From Lachnospiraceae bacterium (GTDB taxonomy: Bacteria; Bacillota; Clostridia; Lachnospirales; Lachnospiraceae): DNA of 58,914 nt. The position numbers were made by a program, and so were the translations under genes. Positions 20,800 to 29,741 of this stretch are shown here, one piece after another. Numbering within the stretch: the first letter of the stretch is position 1; every line of letters begins with the position of its first letter. The DNA is taken from positions 1 through 58,914 of the forward strand of contig JAQYOA010000048.1 in the NCBI GenBank assembly GCA_028727605.1. The letters run 5' to 3'. The notes under the pieces were generated by a model. That model searched no databases, was not told the origin of the DNA, and worked only from the letters and a program-made list of their open reading frames with translations.

Positions 20800-22263
20800 T
20801 CAGCGCAGCCCGTAATAATTCTGCAGGTACAACGGGTAAATCAGTCTTGCCCAGGTAAAGACTGCCAATACAACTGCCATCACACTTACCAGAATGCAGA
20901 AAGCTTTCTCCAGCTTTTTCAATTTTTCATGTTCCTCAAAAAAAGCTTCACAGCCTTTGGTCACAAAATACATCAGCGGAAACAGCATCGGCATACTGTA
21001 CCTTCCCTGTGCCTGAAAATCAGAACTGTAAGAATAGTATGCATTCAAAAAATTCGGTATCAGCATTGCTGCCGCAAACGCCCAGGACATCATTCCCTGT
21101 ACTTTCCATGTTTTCGTTCCCGACGTCACACGCAGAAGTACTTTCCGACCGCCTATCTGTTCTCTTTTTCGGATTTCGTCTTTTTTCAGATAGAAATCCG
21201 GCTTCCGGTATACCAGCATGAAAACCAGACCAGCCAGCAGGAACAACAGATACGGGACAATAATCCACTTGGAAAGATAAATCTTATTGTAGCCAAAAGC
21301 TCCTACGAAACTGAACAAAACGGTAACCAGCCAACTGTGTTCCAAAAAGATCGGACGATAAAAAATCATAGAAAGCATCGATTGTCCGTCTTCCTGAAAA
21401 GTGACTACATTGGACGGTTTATATTTTTCTCTTGCATACAGCTCGGCACACTCGTGAGATGCCTGTCTTGCGAAAATATCACCGTCATATAAAATCGCGT
21501 TGCGGATAAACCACCAGAGCGCAATGGCACAGACAATCAGCGTAATCCATGCTCCTCTGGAAAACAGTTCTTTCCAGCGATTCCCTTTTCGTTCTCCCAG
21601 CAGAATCATCGCCACAAAGTAAAAGAAAGACACCAGGACATATCCGTATGCATTGTAGTAAGACAGCAGGCAGAAGCCCATACCTACCGCAAGAACGGCA
21701 CAGTTTTTCCATGACCAACCTTGCTTTGCCGCAAGAACCCATGCGTAAAAAATGATCGCGGAAGAACACATTGCCAGGGCGTCACAATTTACATAGGAAT
21801 ACAAAATTACATTGGAAGGCAGAAAAGCAACCAGACAGGTAAACATCCAGGCGTACTTTTCAGAAAACAGAAGCTTTGCTGTTTTCCGTACCGTCCACAC
21901 CATCAAAGTTCCAAGCAGCACATTCATAAACCGGGCTGCAATCAGCAGGATCCATTCATCGGTCGTAAAAATACTGACCACCTTCATCAGCGCTGCCGAA
22001 CCCATATAGGCAATGATGGGATTAAACGCATAGGAAATACCCCAATCCTCATTCCGAATCGATGGCTCGTCTCCTCTCGGAAGGCTCCCGTGTTCATAAA
22101 TATACTGCACGACCTGATACCGCATAGACTCATCTGCCGAAAAATTAAATCTCTGGGTACAGGACCAAAGGAAAAAGAACAAAAAGACGCCAAGCAGGAA
22201 CAGCCACTCAAGCCGGCGTTTCTTTCTCTTCTCCTCACTGCAGCTTTCTTTCATCTTCTTCAA
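20800..22263 (-). CDS. polytopic membrane protein, GT-C/DUF2142-like
   Basis: 487 aa, about 10 hydrophobic segments; FNFSADESMRYQVVQYIYEHGSLPRGDEPS luminal loop typical of GT-C-like surface polysaccharide proteins. Confidence 0.65.
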   Translation of the reverse strand: MKKMKESCSEEKRKKRRLEWLFLLGVFLFFFLWSCTQRFNFSADESMRYQVVQYIYEHGSLPRGDEPSIRNEDWGISYAFNPIIAYMGSAALMKVVSIFTTDEWILLIAARFMNVLLGTLMVWTVRKTAKLLFSEKYAWMFTCLVAFLPSNVILYSYVNCDALAMCSSAIIFYAWVLAAKQGWSWKNCAVLAVGMGFCLLSYYNAYGYVLVSFFYFVAMILLGERKGNRWKELFSRGAWITLIVCAIALWWFIRNAILYDGDIFARQASHECAELYAREKYKPSNVVTFQEDGQSMLSMIFYRPIFLEHSWLVTVLFSFVGAFGYNKIYLSKWIIVPYLLFLLAGLVFMLVYRKPDFYLKKDEIRKREQIGGRKVLLRVTSGTKTWKVQGMMSWAFAAAMLIPNFLNAYYSYSSDFQAQGRYSMPMLFPLMYFVTKGCEAFFEEHEKLKKLEKAFCILVSVMAVVLAVFTWARLIYPLYLQNYYGLR

Positions 22264-23476
22264 TTCCTTTTATCATACTGTCGTATACTTTTTGGGCTTC
22301 TTTCTGCCAGGAAGTTGTTCTGGCAAACTCAAGGCCTTTTCTGCGGATCTTTGCAAGTTCCTCCGGATGGTTAAAGTAATACTCCATGGTATCTGCGATC
22401 TGAATCGGATCATAGTCCACCAGAACAGCATTTTCTTCATTCACAAGCCAGGTACTGTTTTCTCCTTTTGAACATACGGCAACCGAATTGCATGCCATAA
22501 CCTCCAGCGGAACCAGAGAAAGGTTCGTATTGGAAATAACCAGACACATATCACAGAGCACATAGGATTCCGCAAGCACCTGTGGTGTCACGGTTCCCAG
22601 GTTTCGATGACGGAACGGTATCTCATAACCGCTCACATCCCAGCCCGCGAAAATCACTTCGATATCCGGGATTCTGCGGCAAAGCTCATTGATTGCCAGC
22701 ATGCCAAGTTCAAAATCTCTCCGGGGTGTTACCGGACGGGCATAAAAGAACACTCTTTTTTGATGATCCGGCTTTTCCTTCGCCTGATAGATCTTGTCGT
22801 CATAAGAGAAACTGAAACTGTCTGCCTTCATGCCGTACTGTCCGCGCATCAAATCTCTCAGCCAGTCCCCGGCTGTAATTCCGCGGAAGCCCATCTTATA
22901 GGTGTTTTCCGCAAACTCGTATTCCGATCCGTGAGCATAAAAATACGGTTCAAAATCCTGCACAAAGTAAAACTTTGAGATTGTATTATTGAATTTCCGA
23001 ACATAATATGCCGTCGTCCAGGAAGTCGCAACCGTCGCATGCGCAAATTTCATCTGAGAAACATCGCAATATACTTCCACTTCCGGTACAAGAAGCGGGA
23101 AATACTCCTTCAGAAATTTCCGAATGGAAGCGTTGTCCTGAAAATTCGGTGACATATACAGATAAACTCTGCTGTGGAAGCCCAGCCGCTCCAGATTGGA
23201 AATAAATCGAAAAATAGTGGTATGGCCGCCCGATCCGGGGCCCATCTCCGGTATTACCCAGTTCAGAATCTTCTTCTCGTCATTTTTGTGCTTTTCATAC
23301 TCTTTTCGATTCAGCGGAATCGGCTCTTTGTCCGCCACAAAGCTGTAAAAACCGATCACATCGTTTTTCGGAGGCACTGCAGGCTCATTTCCCTGCTTTG
23401 CTCTCTCGATGGTGGCACGAACCCCATGATTTTTTGCATATCGAAGTGTTCTGTATATTACATTTGTTTTTTTCAC
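22235..23476 (-). CDS. GT4 glycosyltransferase, WsaF-like rhamnosyltransferase
   Basis: NWVIPEMGPGSGGHTTIFRFISNLERLGFHSRVYLY; FYFVQDFEPYFYAHGSEYEFAENTY; SLVPLEVMACNSVAVCSKGENSTWL. Confidence 0.78.
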   Translation of the reverse strand: MKKTNVIYRTLRYAKNHGVRATIERAKQGNEPAVPPKNDVIGFYSFVADKEPIPLNRKEYEKHKNDEKKILNWVIPEMGPGSGGHTTIFRFISNLERLGFHSRVYLYMSPNFQDNASIRKFLKEYFPLLVPEVEVYCDVSQMKFAHATVATSWTTAYYVRKFNNTISKFYFVQDFEPYFYAHGSEYEFAENTYKMGFRGITAGDWLRDLMRGQYGMKADSFSFSYDDKIYQAKEKPDHQKRVFFYARPVTPRRDFELGMLAINELCRRIPDIEVIFAGWDVSGYEIPFRHRNLGTVTPQVLAESYVLCDMCLVISNTNLSLVPLEVMACNSVAVCSKGENSTWLVNEENAVLVDYDPIQIADTMEYYFNHPEELAKIRRKGLEFARTTSWQKEAQKVYDSMIKGIEEDERKLQ

Positions 23477-23494
23477 TGTAAAATTTCCTTTCTA

Positions 23495-24472
23495 TTATGC
23501 ATGTCTCTGATCATACTGCTGAGAAATATGGCGATCCAGAAAAGCCTGTTTCCCAGGCGAATACAAATGATATTTACCGCCCAGATAACCGCCGAAGAAT
23601 CTGCCGCAGTTGCGGAACAGGGAATAAAACGCCCAGTGTATTTTTTCTTTTTTACTGATCGGCTGATGTTTGATATAAACACAGTCTCCTCTCACCTGCC
23701 GATACAGCATTCCGGGAAGCTGTGTCCATTTCTGCGCAATCATATACTGATGCACTTCATACAATCCCTTCTGCTCGTCGTAATACCGCTTAAAATAAGT
23801 ACTGAGTTTAAAATTATGAGAATGATAAACCGGCGCATACGGGCAATACACCTTCTTAAATCCCAGTTCGATCATTTTTCTTGCCCAGATCTGATCCTCG
23901 GCAAAATTCACATCGTCATAAGGATATTTCTCAAAAACATCTCTGCGGATACAGGAGTTATTGTCAGAGAAAAAGGCAAGATAATGGCGGTATCCCTCTT
24001 CTCTCTCGTATCTTTCCGGATCATCCAGATGGAAAATTGTATTTGTCTCTCCAAAACCCTTGAAATGTCCGTCCAGATCCCTCTTATCCAGCAGATTGCA
24101 GTCCGGATAAGGGTAATGAATTCCGAAACCGCCCACAATTTCCGGATCCATCCGCATGGCATCAATAAAATTCTGCAGCCAGGTATCGGTTGCCGGCAAA
24201 GCGTCCTGAGTTATAAAAACAATGTAAGTACCGGTTCCCTTTGAGGCCCCGTAATTTCTTGTCTTTCCATGACCGAATTCCGAGGGGGGAATCTGAAATA
24301 AGCGGCACGGATATTTCCGGATCAAATCCAGGGTACCGTCCTTGGAACCGGAATCCACACAAATTACCTCATATTCATATTCCGTTTTCTGATGAAACAC
24401 AGCATCCAGAACTTTCTCAAATAATGGTCCTGCATTTTTTGTAGGTATCACAATGGATACATCCATAATCAT
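23495..24472 (-). CDS. GT2 glycosyltransferase, rhamnosyltransferase-like
   Basis: DVSIVIPTKNAGPLFEKVLDAVFHQ...SGSKDGTLDLIRKY; FGHGKTRNYGAS; ITQDALPA. Confidence 0.88.
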   Translation of the reverse strand: MIMDVSIVIPTKNAGPLFEKVLDAVFHQKTEYEYEVICVDSGSKDGTLDLIRKYPCRLFQIPPSEFGHGKTRNYGASKGTGTYIVFITQDALPATDTWLQNFIDAMRMDPEIVGGFGIHYPYPDCNLLDKRDLDGHFKGFGETNTIFHLDDPERYEREEGYRHYLAFFSDNNSCIRRDVFEKYPYDDVNFAEDQIWARKMIELGFKKVYCPYAPVYHSHNFKLSTYFKRYYDEQKGLYEVHQYMIAQKWTQLPGMLYRQVRGDCVYIKHQPISKKEKIHWAFYSLFRNCGRFFGGYLGGKYHLYSPGKQAFLDRHISQQYDQRHA

Positions 24473-25825
24473 TTACTCCTTTTTCAATACTCTGTGAACC
24501 GCATCCGCCATACGGACCACTTTCCGCTGACGCATCCGTTCCAGCTCCTCTTCCAGCAGCTTCTTTTCCTCTGAAATACGATTTTTCTCCTGCTTAAGTG
24601 CCTCTTCCCGCTGAATGCTCTGCGTATAAAGGCTCCGCATTTCCTCCAGCTGATCCTTCATTTGCTTATCCTGTCTGATAAATCCGACAAACTGTGCAGT
24701 AATCTGGCTTCCCCGGAAATAAATCAGATACTCAAGATAAATCTTCTGATATCCCTGGTTCTGAAAGGTAATTCTAGGCTGTTTGAGGAAATAATAGTCA
24801 TCAATGATTTCCAGCTCCGCGTTATGAGAAAAGGCCAGCGGCTCTCTCATCCCGTTCTTTTCTCCTTCGAGAGAACGTATTTTAATCACTGCCCCTTCTC
24901 CGGTAATGGAAAGACATAACATTCCGTCAGGGTCTGCCTGTTCGATGTCGATCGAGGTATGCATCTCCTGCTCAGCGCTGTCAGCATAATATAATTCCCT
25001 CTTCACAGGCGCCGTCTGTTCCAGCAAAAGAGGATAAAAAATCTTTTCTTTTTCCCACAGGGAGATGGGATAACTGCGGCGATGCAGCTTTTCCTGAATA
25101 TTGTTCAGTTTATTTTCACCATTTCCTGCCGCATAATTCTGGAAGCAGACCTCCATATGATAATAGATCAGAACCTCCTCCGGGCGGATCCCCGCAATGG
25201 AATACAGTTCTCTTCTCTCTTCTTCCTCAAGTGCGCATGCTGCTTCCTGCAGAAAAACACTTCTGGCATAGATAAAATTCAGCGGAACCGGAAACGGAAA
25301 TACCCACTCATAATCCACAACCCAGATTTTCTGTCCGTCCATCAGAAGATTCCCGGGAATCATATCAATATTGGAGCATTTTGCCGCCTTCAAGCCCTCC
25401 GGAAGATGAGGCGTCCCAAAAACCTGATAAAATTCATCCGTCGCATGAAACGTTTCCTGCTCACCGACGGAAGAAATAATATCAAAGAGAAGCTGATAAT
25501 CTCTCTTCATCTCCTGGAATCTGTTTTCCTTCCCATGATGGGAAATCCGCTCTTCCAGGCTCTCCCCTTCAATGTACGGAAATTCCAGTTTAATCTCCTG
25601 TTCTGTCTTTGTCAGGCTGCAGGGACAGATCTCAATCCGCGGATCCTGATACATGTTCTGCAGACGCGCATAATTTTCATACAAATTCATAAGATGCGTT
25701 CTGCCGCTTTCCCGGAGGGGAAGTTTCCATACTCTGCGAACTCCGTTTTCCTCGGTAATCCGCGTCATAATCTGAAACTGTTCCCGTCTTTCTCTTGAAA
25801 ATTTGGTATATAGAATCTTCTTCAT
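24473..25825 (-). CDS. kinase-like (APH/WbdD-kinase-like) protein with C-terminal coiled coil
   Basis: NIDMIPGNLLMDGQKIWVVDYEW resembles catalytic D...N and DFG-like positions; last ~65 aa are a Glu/Lys/Arg heptad-rich coiled coil ending in a basic amphipathic segment. Confidence 0.55.
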   Translation of the reverse strand: MKKILYTKFSRERREQFQIMTRITEENGVRRVWKLPLRESGRTHLMNLYENYARLQNMYQDPRIEICPCSLTKTEQEIKLEFPYIEGESLEERISHHGKENRFQEMKRDYQLLFDIISSVGEQETFHATDEFYQVFGTPHLPEGLKAAKCSNIDMIPGNLLMDGQKIWVVDYEWVFPFPVPLNFIYARSVFLQEAACALEEEERRELYSIAGIRPEEVLIYYHMEVCFQNYAAGNGENKLNNIQEKLHRRSYPISLWEKEKIFYPLLLEQTAPVKRELYYADSAEQEMHTSIDIEQADPDGMLCLSITGEGAVIKIRSLEGEKNGMREPLAFSHNAELEIIDDYYFLKQPRITFQNQGYQKIYLEYLIYFRGSQITAQFVGFIRQDKQMKDQLEEMRSLYTQSIQREEALKQEKNRISEEKKLLEEELERMRQRKVVRMADAVHRVLKKE

Positions 25826-25829
25826 ATGT

Positions 25830-26756
25830 TTAAGACTCCTTTTTTTCTACTTCAATCAAAAAGGAATTGGAAAAGATCGGAAACAGCCCGGAACGCAGGA
25901 TGGTATCGAATGCTTTTCCCTCGTCAAATAAAAGGACACGATCCGCATCAAAATTCTGCTGGTTTCTCCGAAGTTCTCCCGGTTTGGGAAGATATTCGTC
26001 CGAATAAATAACAGACGGGAATTTATAATCCGGATAAGGATAAAAAAACTTGTAATTTGGAAATCCGTTCTCCATCAGCAGCTTTTCCAGCTCCGGTTTG
26101 CTGAAGGTTTCCACAAAATCAATTCCCGGATATCCCTCGATTCCGGCAAATTCCCTTCCCACATGATCTTCTTTGCAGCCGGCAAAATATTTCATTCCGA
26201 GACGGTTTTCAATGGCAATGAGGATTTTTCCGCCCGGCTTTAACAGACGATTGATTTTGTCCAGATATTCCGGATAAGGATTCTCTTTCCCCATATAGCT
26301 CTTTGCATACTCCAGAACGCCGATCAGTGTCACATAATCAAACCGTTCTTCCAGTTTTTCCGAGACCAGGTTGAAATTGCCAACCATAATTTCCAGATTA
26401 TCGGCATCCTGATTCTTATAGGCATTGATTCTGCTTCTTCTTCTGGAAAGATCATTTGCTACCACTCTTTTTGCACGTCTGCACAATACACCGGAAATCG
26501 CGCCGCATCCGGCACCGATTTCCAGCACAGAGGCACCTTCCGAAAATTCGTACCAGTCCAGGATGTTCTCCCTCTGCGGTGAAAGGTGATAAAAAATGGG
26601 CCAGCTTCCTTCCGACAGAATGATCTTCTGATAATCCTTTCTGTCCGTCGTTTTTACAATTTCCAGCAGACGGTCTTCAATCTCGCCGTCGCTGTACGCA
26701 TCTTCTCCGTCATAATAATCCAGATTCAGAAGAACTTTTCCTATATACTCTCTCAT
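25830..26756 (-). CDS. class I SAM-dependent methyltransferase
   Basis: SVLEIGAGCGAISGVLCRRAKRVVANDLSRRR; VTLIGVLEYAKSY; NRLLKPGGKILIAIENRLGMKYFAG. Confidence 0.87.
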   Translation of the reverse strand: MREYIGKVLLNLDYYDGEDAYSDGEIEDRLLEIVKTTDRKDYQKIILSEGSWPIFYHLSPQRENILDWYEFSEGASVLEIGAGCGAISGVLCRRAKRVVANDLSRRRSRINAYKNQDADNLEIMVGNFNLVSEKLEERFDYVTLIGVLEYAKSYMGKENPYPEYLDKINRLLKPGGKILIAIENRLGMKYFAGCKEDHVGREFAGIEGYPGIDFVETFSKPELEKLLMENGFPNYKFFYPYPDYKFPSVIYSDEYLPKPGELRRNQQNFDADRVLLFDEGKAFDTILRSGLFPIFSNSFLIEVEKKES

Positions 26757-26779
26757 AAAAGCCCCCGCTATTCGTATAT

Positions 26780-28090
26780 TTACTCGTATGTCACTGTTGA
26801 ATTCATATCAAAAAATCCCACAGTGTCCTTCATGGAAAAGACTTCCAGGAAGCAGGCATCATACAGCCTGTGATGAATTATCAATTCTTCCAGATGATAA
26901 CCGGTACATCCAAAAGACATCAGGTATTGACCGCTCTGCAGCGGCATCACCTGATCAAAGCAGACAGTGATCGTTTCCCCTGCTTCCACCACATCTCTGG
27001 TATATTTTTCCAGCGCAGTGTTGGTTCCGGTGATCTCCGTCCCCTTTCGATCCTTGATTGAAAAGGCAAAAATCGGATTTTCCATCCGCTCGTTAAAGTG
27101 CACTTTCATTTTGATCCGGAATCTCTGATTCTTATCCACCGAAGAAGTGATCATTCCTTTGTGATCAATAATGGCAAAATCTACAATTTCGGCAGCTTTA
27201 TCACCGTACTCCACCAACTGTGCATTGGCAATCAGCCGCTCTCTCCAGAGACCTTTCTTCTGTTTGGGTTCTGTCGTTTCTGTTTTTCCGGCATTTTCTG
27301 CTTCACCGGAAGTTGTCTTGTCGGTTTCCTCTTTTGTCTCATCATCATACTGATTTGCCAGGATTTTTTTGTAAATATCCACCGCCTCAGAGGATTTGCC
27401 GACCATCACCTGTTTTCCCTTATTAATCAGAAGACATCTCTCACAATACTTAATCACGCTTCCCATATCATGGGAAACGAACAAAATTGTCTTTCCGGCC
27501 TCTTTCAGATCATTAAATTTCCGGTAACACTTGGACTGGAAGAAAATATCGCCGACACTTAACGCTTCATCCACAATCAGGATATCCGGATCAACGTTGA
27601 TCGCAACAGCAAATGCAAGGCGCGCAAACATACCGCTGGAGTAGGTTTTTACCGGCTGATTAATAAAATCTCCGATCTCGGCAAACGCAATGATATCATC
27701 CAGTTTGGCACGCATCTCCTCCTCTGAATAACCCAGCATCGTTCCGTTCAGAAAAATGTTTTCAATACCGGTATATTCCATGTTGAAACCGGCACCAAGT
27801 TCCAGAATCGCACTGACACGTCCTTTGAGTTCCACACTTCCCGATGTAGGATTCAATACACCGGTAACAATTTTAAGCAGGGTCGATTTACCCGAACCGT
27901 TGGTTCCGATAATTCCAACACATTCCCCCTTATGCACATCCAGAGAAATATCTTCCAGTGCAAAGTGATCACTGTGATAACACTTGTGGGTCGGGGAAAG
28001 AGATTCTTTCAAACGATCCATCGGTTTTTCAAAGAGTTTATAAACCTTGCTGACATTCTTTATTGAAATAACGGTTTCCGTTTCGTTCAT
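26780..28090 (-). CDS. polysaccharide ABC transporter ATPase with C-terminal extension (Wzt-like)
   Basis: Walker A GTNGSGKST, YSSGMFARLAFAVA, ILIVDEALSVGD; ~180 aa C-terminal beta-rich extension compatible with Wzt_C. Confidence 0.92.
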   Translation of the reverse strand: MNETETVISIKNVSKVYKLFEKPMDRLKESLSPTHKCYHSDHFALEDISLDVHKGECVGIIGTNGSGKSTLLKIVTGVLNPTSGSVELKGRVSAILELGAGFNMEYTGIENIFLNGTMLGYSEEEMRAKLDDIIAFAEIGDFINQPVKTYSSGMFARLAFAVAINVDPDILIVDEALSVGDIFFQSKCYRKFNDLKEAGKTILFVSHDMGSVIKYCERCLLINKGKQVMVGKSSEAVDIYKKILANQYDDETKEETDKTTSGEAENAGKTETTEPKQKKGLWRERLIANAQLVEYGDKAAEIVDFAIIDHKGMITSSVDKNQRFRIKMKVHFNERMENPIFAFSIKDRKGTEITGTNTALEKYTRDVVEAGETITVCFDQVMPLQSGQYLMSFGCTGYHLEELIIHHRLYDACFLEVFSMKDTVGFFDMNSTVTYE

Positions 28091-28099
28091 CGCTTCCTC

Positions 28100-28900
28100 C
28101 TATAAAACATCTGAAAAATGAACACGCAGACGCTTGAATACTTTTGAACTCACCAGTACCAGAACCAGTACAAAGGCCCAGAAATACAAAGTCATCCAGG
28201 GATGTTCAAAAAACCAGATTCCATTCATGAAACTCTCCCGGTATCCCTGCACAATATAATACAGCGGATTCAGTTTCAGGATACGGTCCAGCCATTGCGG
28301 AATATTTGCTATCGTCGTTTTATCCCACAGAATCGGAGTCGCCCACATTCCCACAGAGAGACAAACATTGATAATCTGTCCGAAATCACGGAAAAACGGG
28401 GTGATGGCACAGGTCAGATAGGACAGCGCCGTCACAAAACAGATCACCGCAAACATATAATAGGGAATCTGAATAATCTGAATCGGCGGAAGTTTTCCCA
28501 TCGCCACAAAGACCACCAGCGTAAATACAATAAAAAACAAATGTACAAACAGGGAAGAGATGATCTTAACAATAGGAAGAATACTGATCTTAAAGACCAC
28601 TTTTTTTACCAGATAACTGTATTCCAGAAGGCAATTGGATGCGCTCGGCAGCGCATCAGAAAAGAAAAACCACGGAATAATGCCCGCTACCAGCCAGCAG
28701 ATATACGGATAACCGGTTGCCGAAGGGTTGACGCGCAGACCCAGCTGAAACACAACGAAATATACGGCAACGGTTACCATCGGCTGGATAAATGCCCAGA
28801 TGATACCAAAATAGGAGCCGGCGAATTTGTTTCTGAAATCGTTTTTACTCAATTTCCAGATTAATCTCCGGCTCTGATATAACTCTTTCAATACATTCAT
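28100..28900 (-). CDS. polysaccharide ABC-2 type permease (Wzm-like)
   Basis: SKNDFRNKFAGSYFGIIWAFIQPMVTVAVYFVVFQLG; SLLFV..; downstream partner of the ATPase. Confidence 0.93.
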   Translation of the reverse strand: MNVLKELYQSRRLIWKLSKNDFRNKFAGSYFGIIWAFIQPMVTVAVYFVVFQLGLRVNPSATGYPYICWLVAGIIPWFFFSDALPSASNCLLEYSYLVKKVVFKISILPIVKIISSLFVHLFFIVFTLVVFVAMGKLPPIQIIQIPYYMFAVICFVTALSYLTCAITPFFRDFGQIINVCLSVGMWATPILWDKTTIANIPQWLDRILKLNPLYYIVQGYRESFMNGIWFFEHPWMTLYFWAFVLVLVLVSSKVFKRLRVHFSDVL

Positions 28901-28915
28901 AAAAGACTCTGCTCC

Positions 28916-29476
28916 TTACTTCTTAAGTTCTTTGATGCCGCCCCACTTATGGTCTTTTTCAGAAATAATCAGATCTTCCTTTGTCATTCCCTCCGGTATT
29001 GGCCATTCTACGCCGATCTCCGGATCATCGAAATACAGGCCGCCCTCATCGTTCGGATGATAAAAATCCGTACATTTATATGCAAATTCCGCATAATCGG
29101 AAAGCACCAGAAAACCATGCGCAAAGTTTTTCGGAATAAAAAACTGCTTTTTATTCTCCGCTGAGAGGTAGACGCCGAACCATTTACCATATGTTTCTGA
29201 GCCTTCACGAAGGTCAACCGCCACATCGAATACTTCTCCGTTCACTACACGCACCAGCTTATCCTGAGGATAGTTGATCTGAAAATGAAGACCGCGAAGC
29301 ACTCCCTTTTTGGAGGCAGACTGATTATCCTGCACAAACTGTACATCAATTCCCGCTTCCCTGAAATCATTATAATTATATGTTTCCATAAAATAACCGC
29401 GTTCATCTCCGAATACCGTCGGTGTAATTACCTTCAGGCCTTCGATTTCACAAGTTTCTACTTTAATTTTACCCAT
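28916..29476 (-). CDS. rfbC: dTDP-4-dehydrorhamnose 3,5-epimerase
   Basis: GDERGYFMETYN, GVLRGLHFQ, FFIPKNFAHGFLVLSD. ATG at 29474-29476 preferred over the upstream ORF start at 29548. Confidence 0.93.
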   Translation of the reverse strand: MGKIKVETCEIEGLKVITPTVFGDERGYFMETYNYNDFREAGIDVQFVQDNQSASKKGVLRGLHFQINYPQDKLVRVVNGEVFDVAVDLREGSETYGKWFGVYLSAENKKQFFIPKNFAHGFLVLSDYAEFAYKCTDFYHPNDEGGLYFDDPEIGVEWPIPEGMTKEDLIISEKDHKWGGIKELKK

Positions 29477-29519
29477 TGTTCTTTCCTTTCCGATTTGATA
29501 AAAGTCTATAATCTTTTTT

Positions 29520-29548
29520 ATTATAGCATTATGCAAGGGGAAACTCAA
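29520..29548 (-). promoter_or_regulatory. putative promoter of the rfbC-wzm-wzt operon
   Basis: TTGAGT (29543-29548) - 17 nt - TATAAT (29520-29525), minus strand. Confidence 0.6.
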
Positions 29549-29674
29549 GCTTCTTTGTCCTTTTGTTCTCCTTGGCAGTCCCCGATTTTTGCTGTACCGG
29601 ATAAAATTTCCGATAATAGTTATAAAAAATTAGGAAAATCGTAAGAAATGCTGTCCTTTTTGTTATCTTTCTGT

Positions 29675-29680
29675 TATAAT
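29675..29680 (+). promoter_or_regulatory. putative extended -10 (TGTTATAAT) for the sulfatase-fold gene
   Basis: TATAAT preceded by TG-T; no strong -35. Confidence 0.4.
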
Positions 29681-29741
29681 ACCGTAAGCTGCAGGTAAAT
29701 TCTGCGAAACATACGAATACTATGATGGAGGTTGATTTACG

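Noticed and set aside
23174-24244. 356-aa plus-strand ORF
   Set aside because: Antisense to two glycosyltransferase genes; no domain signal.
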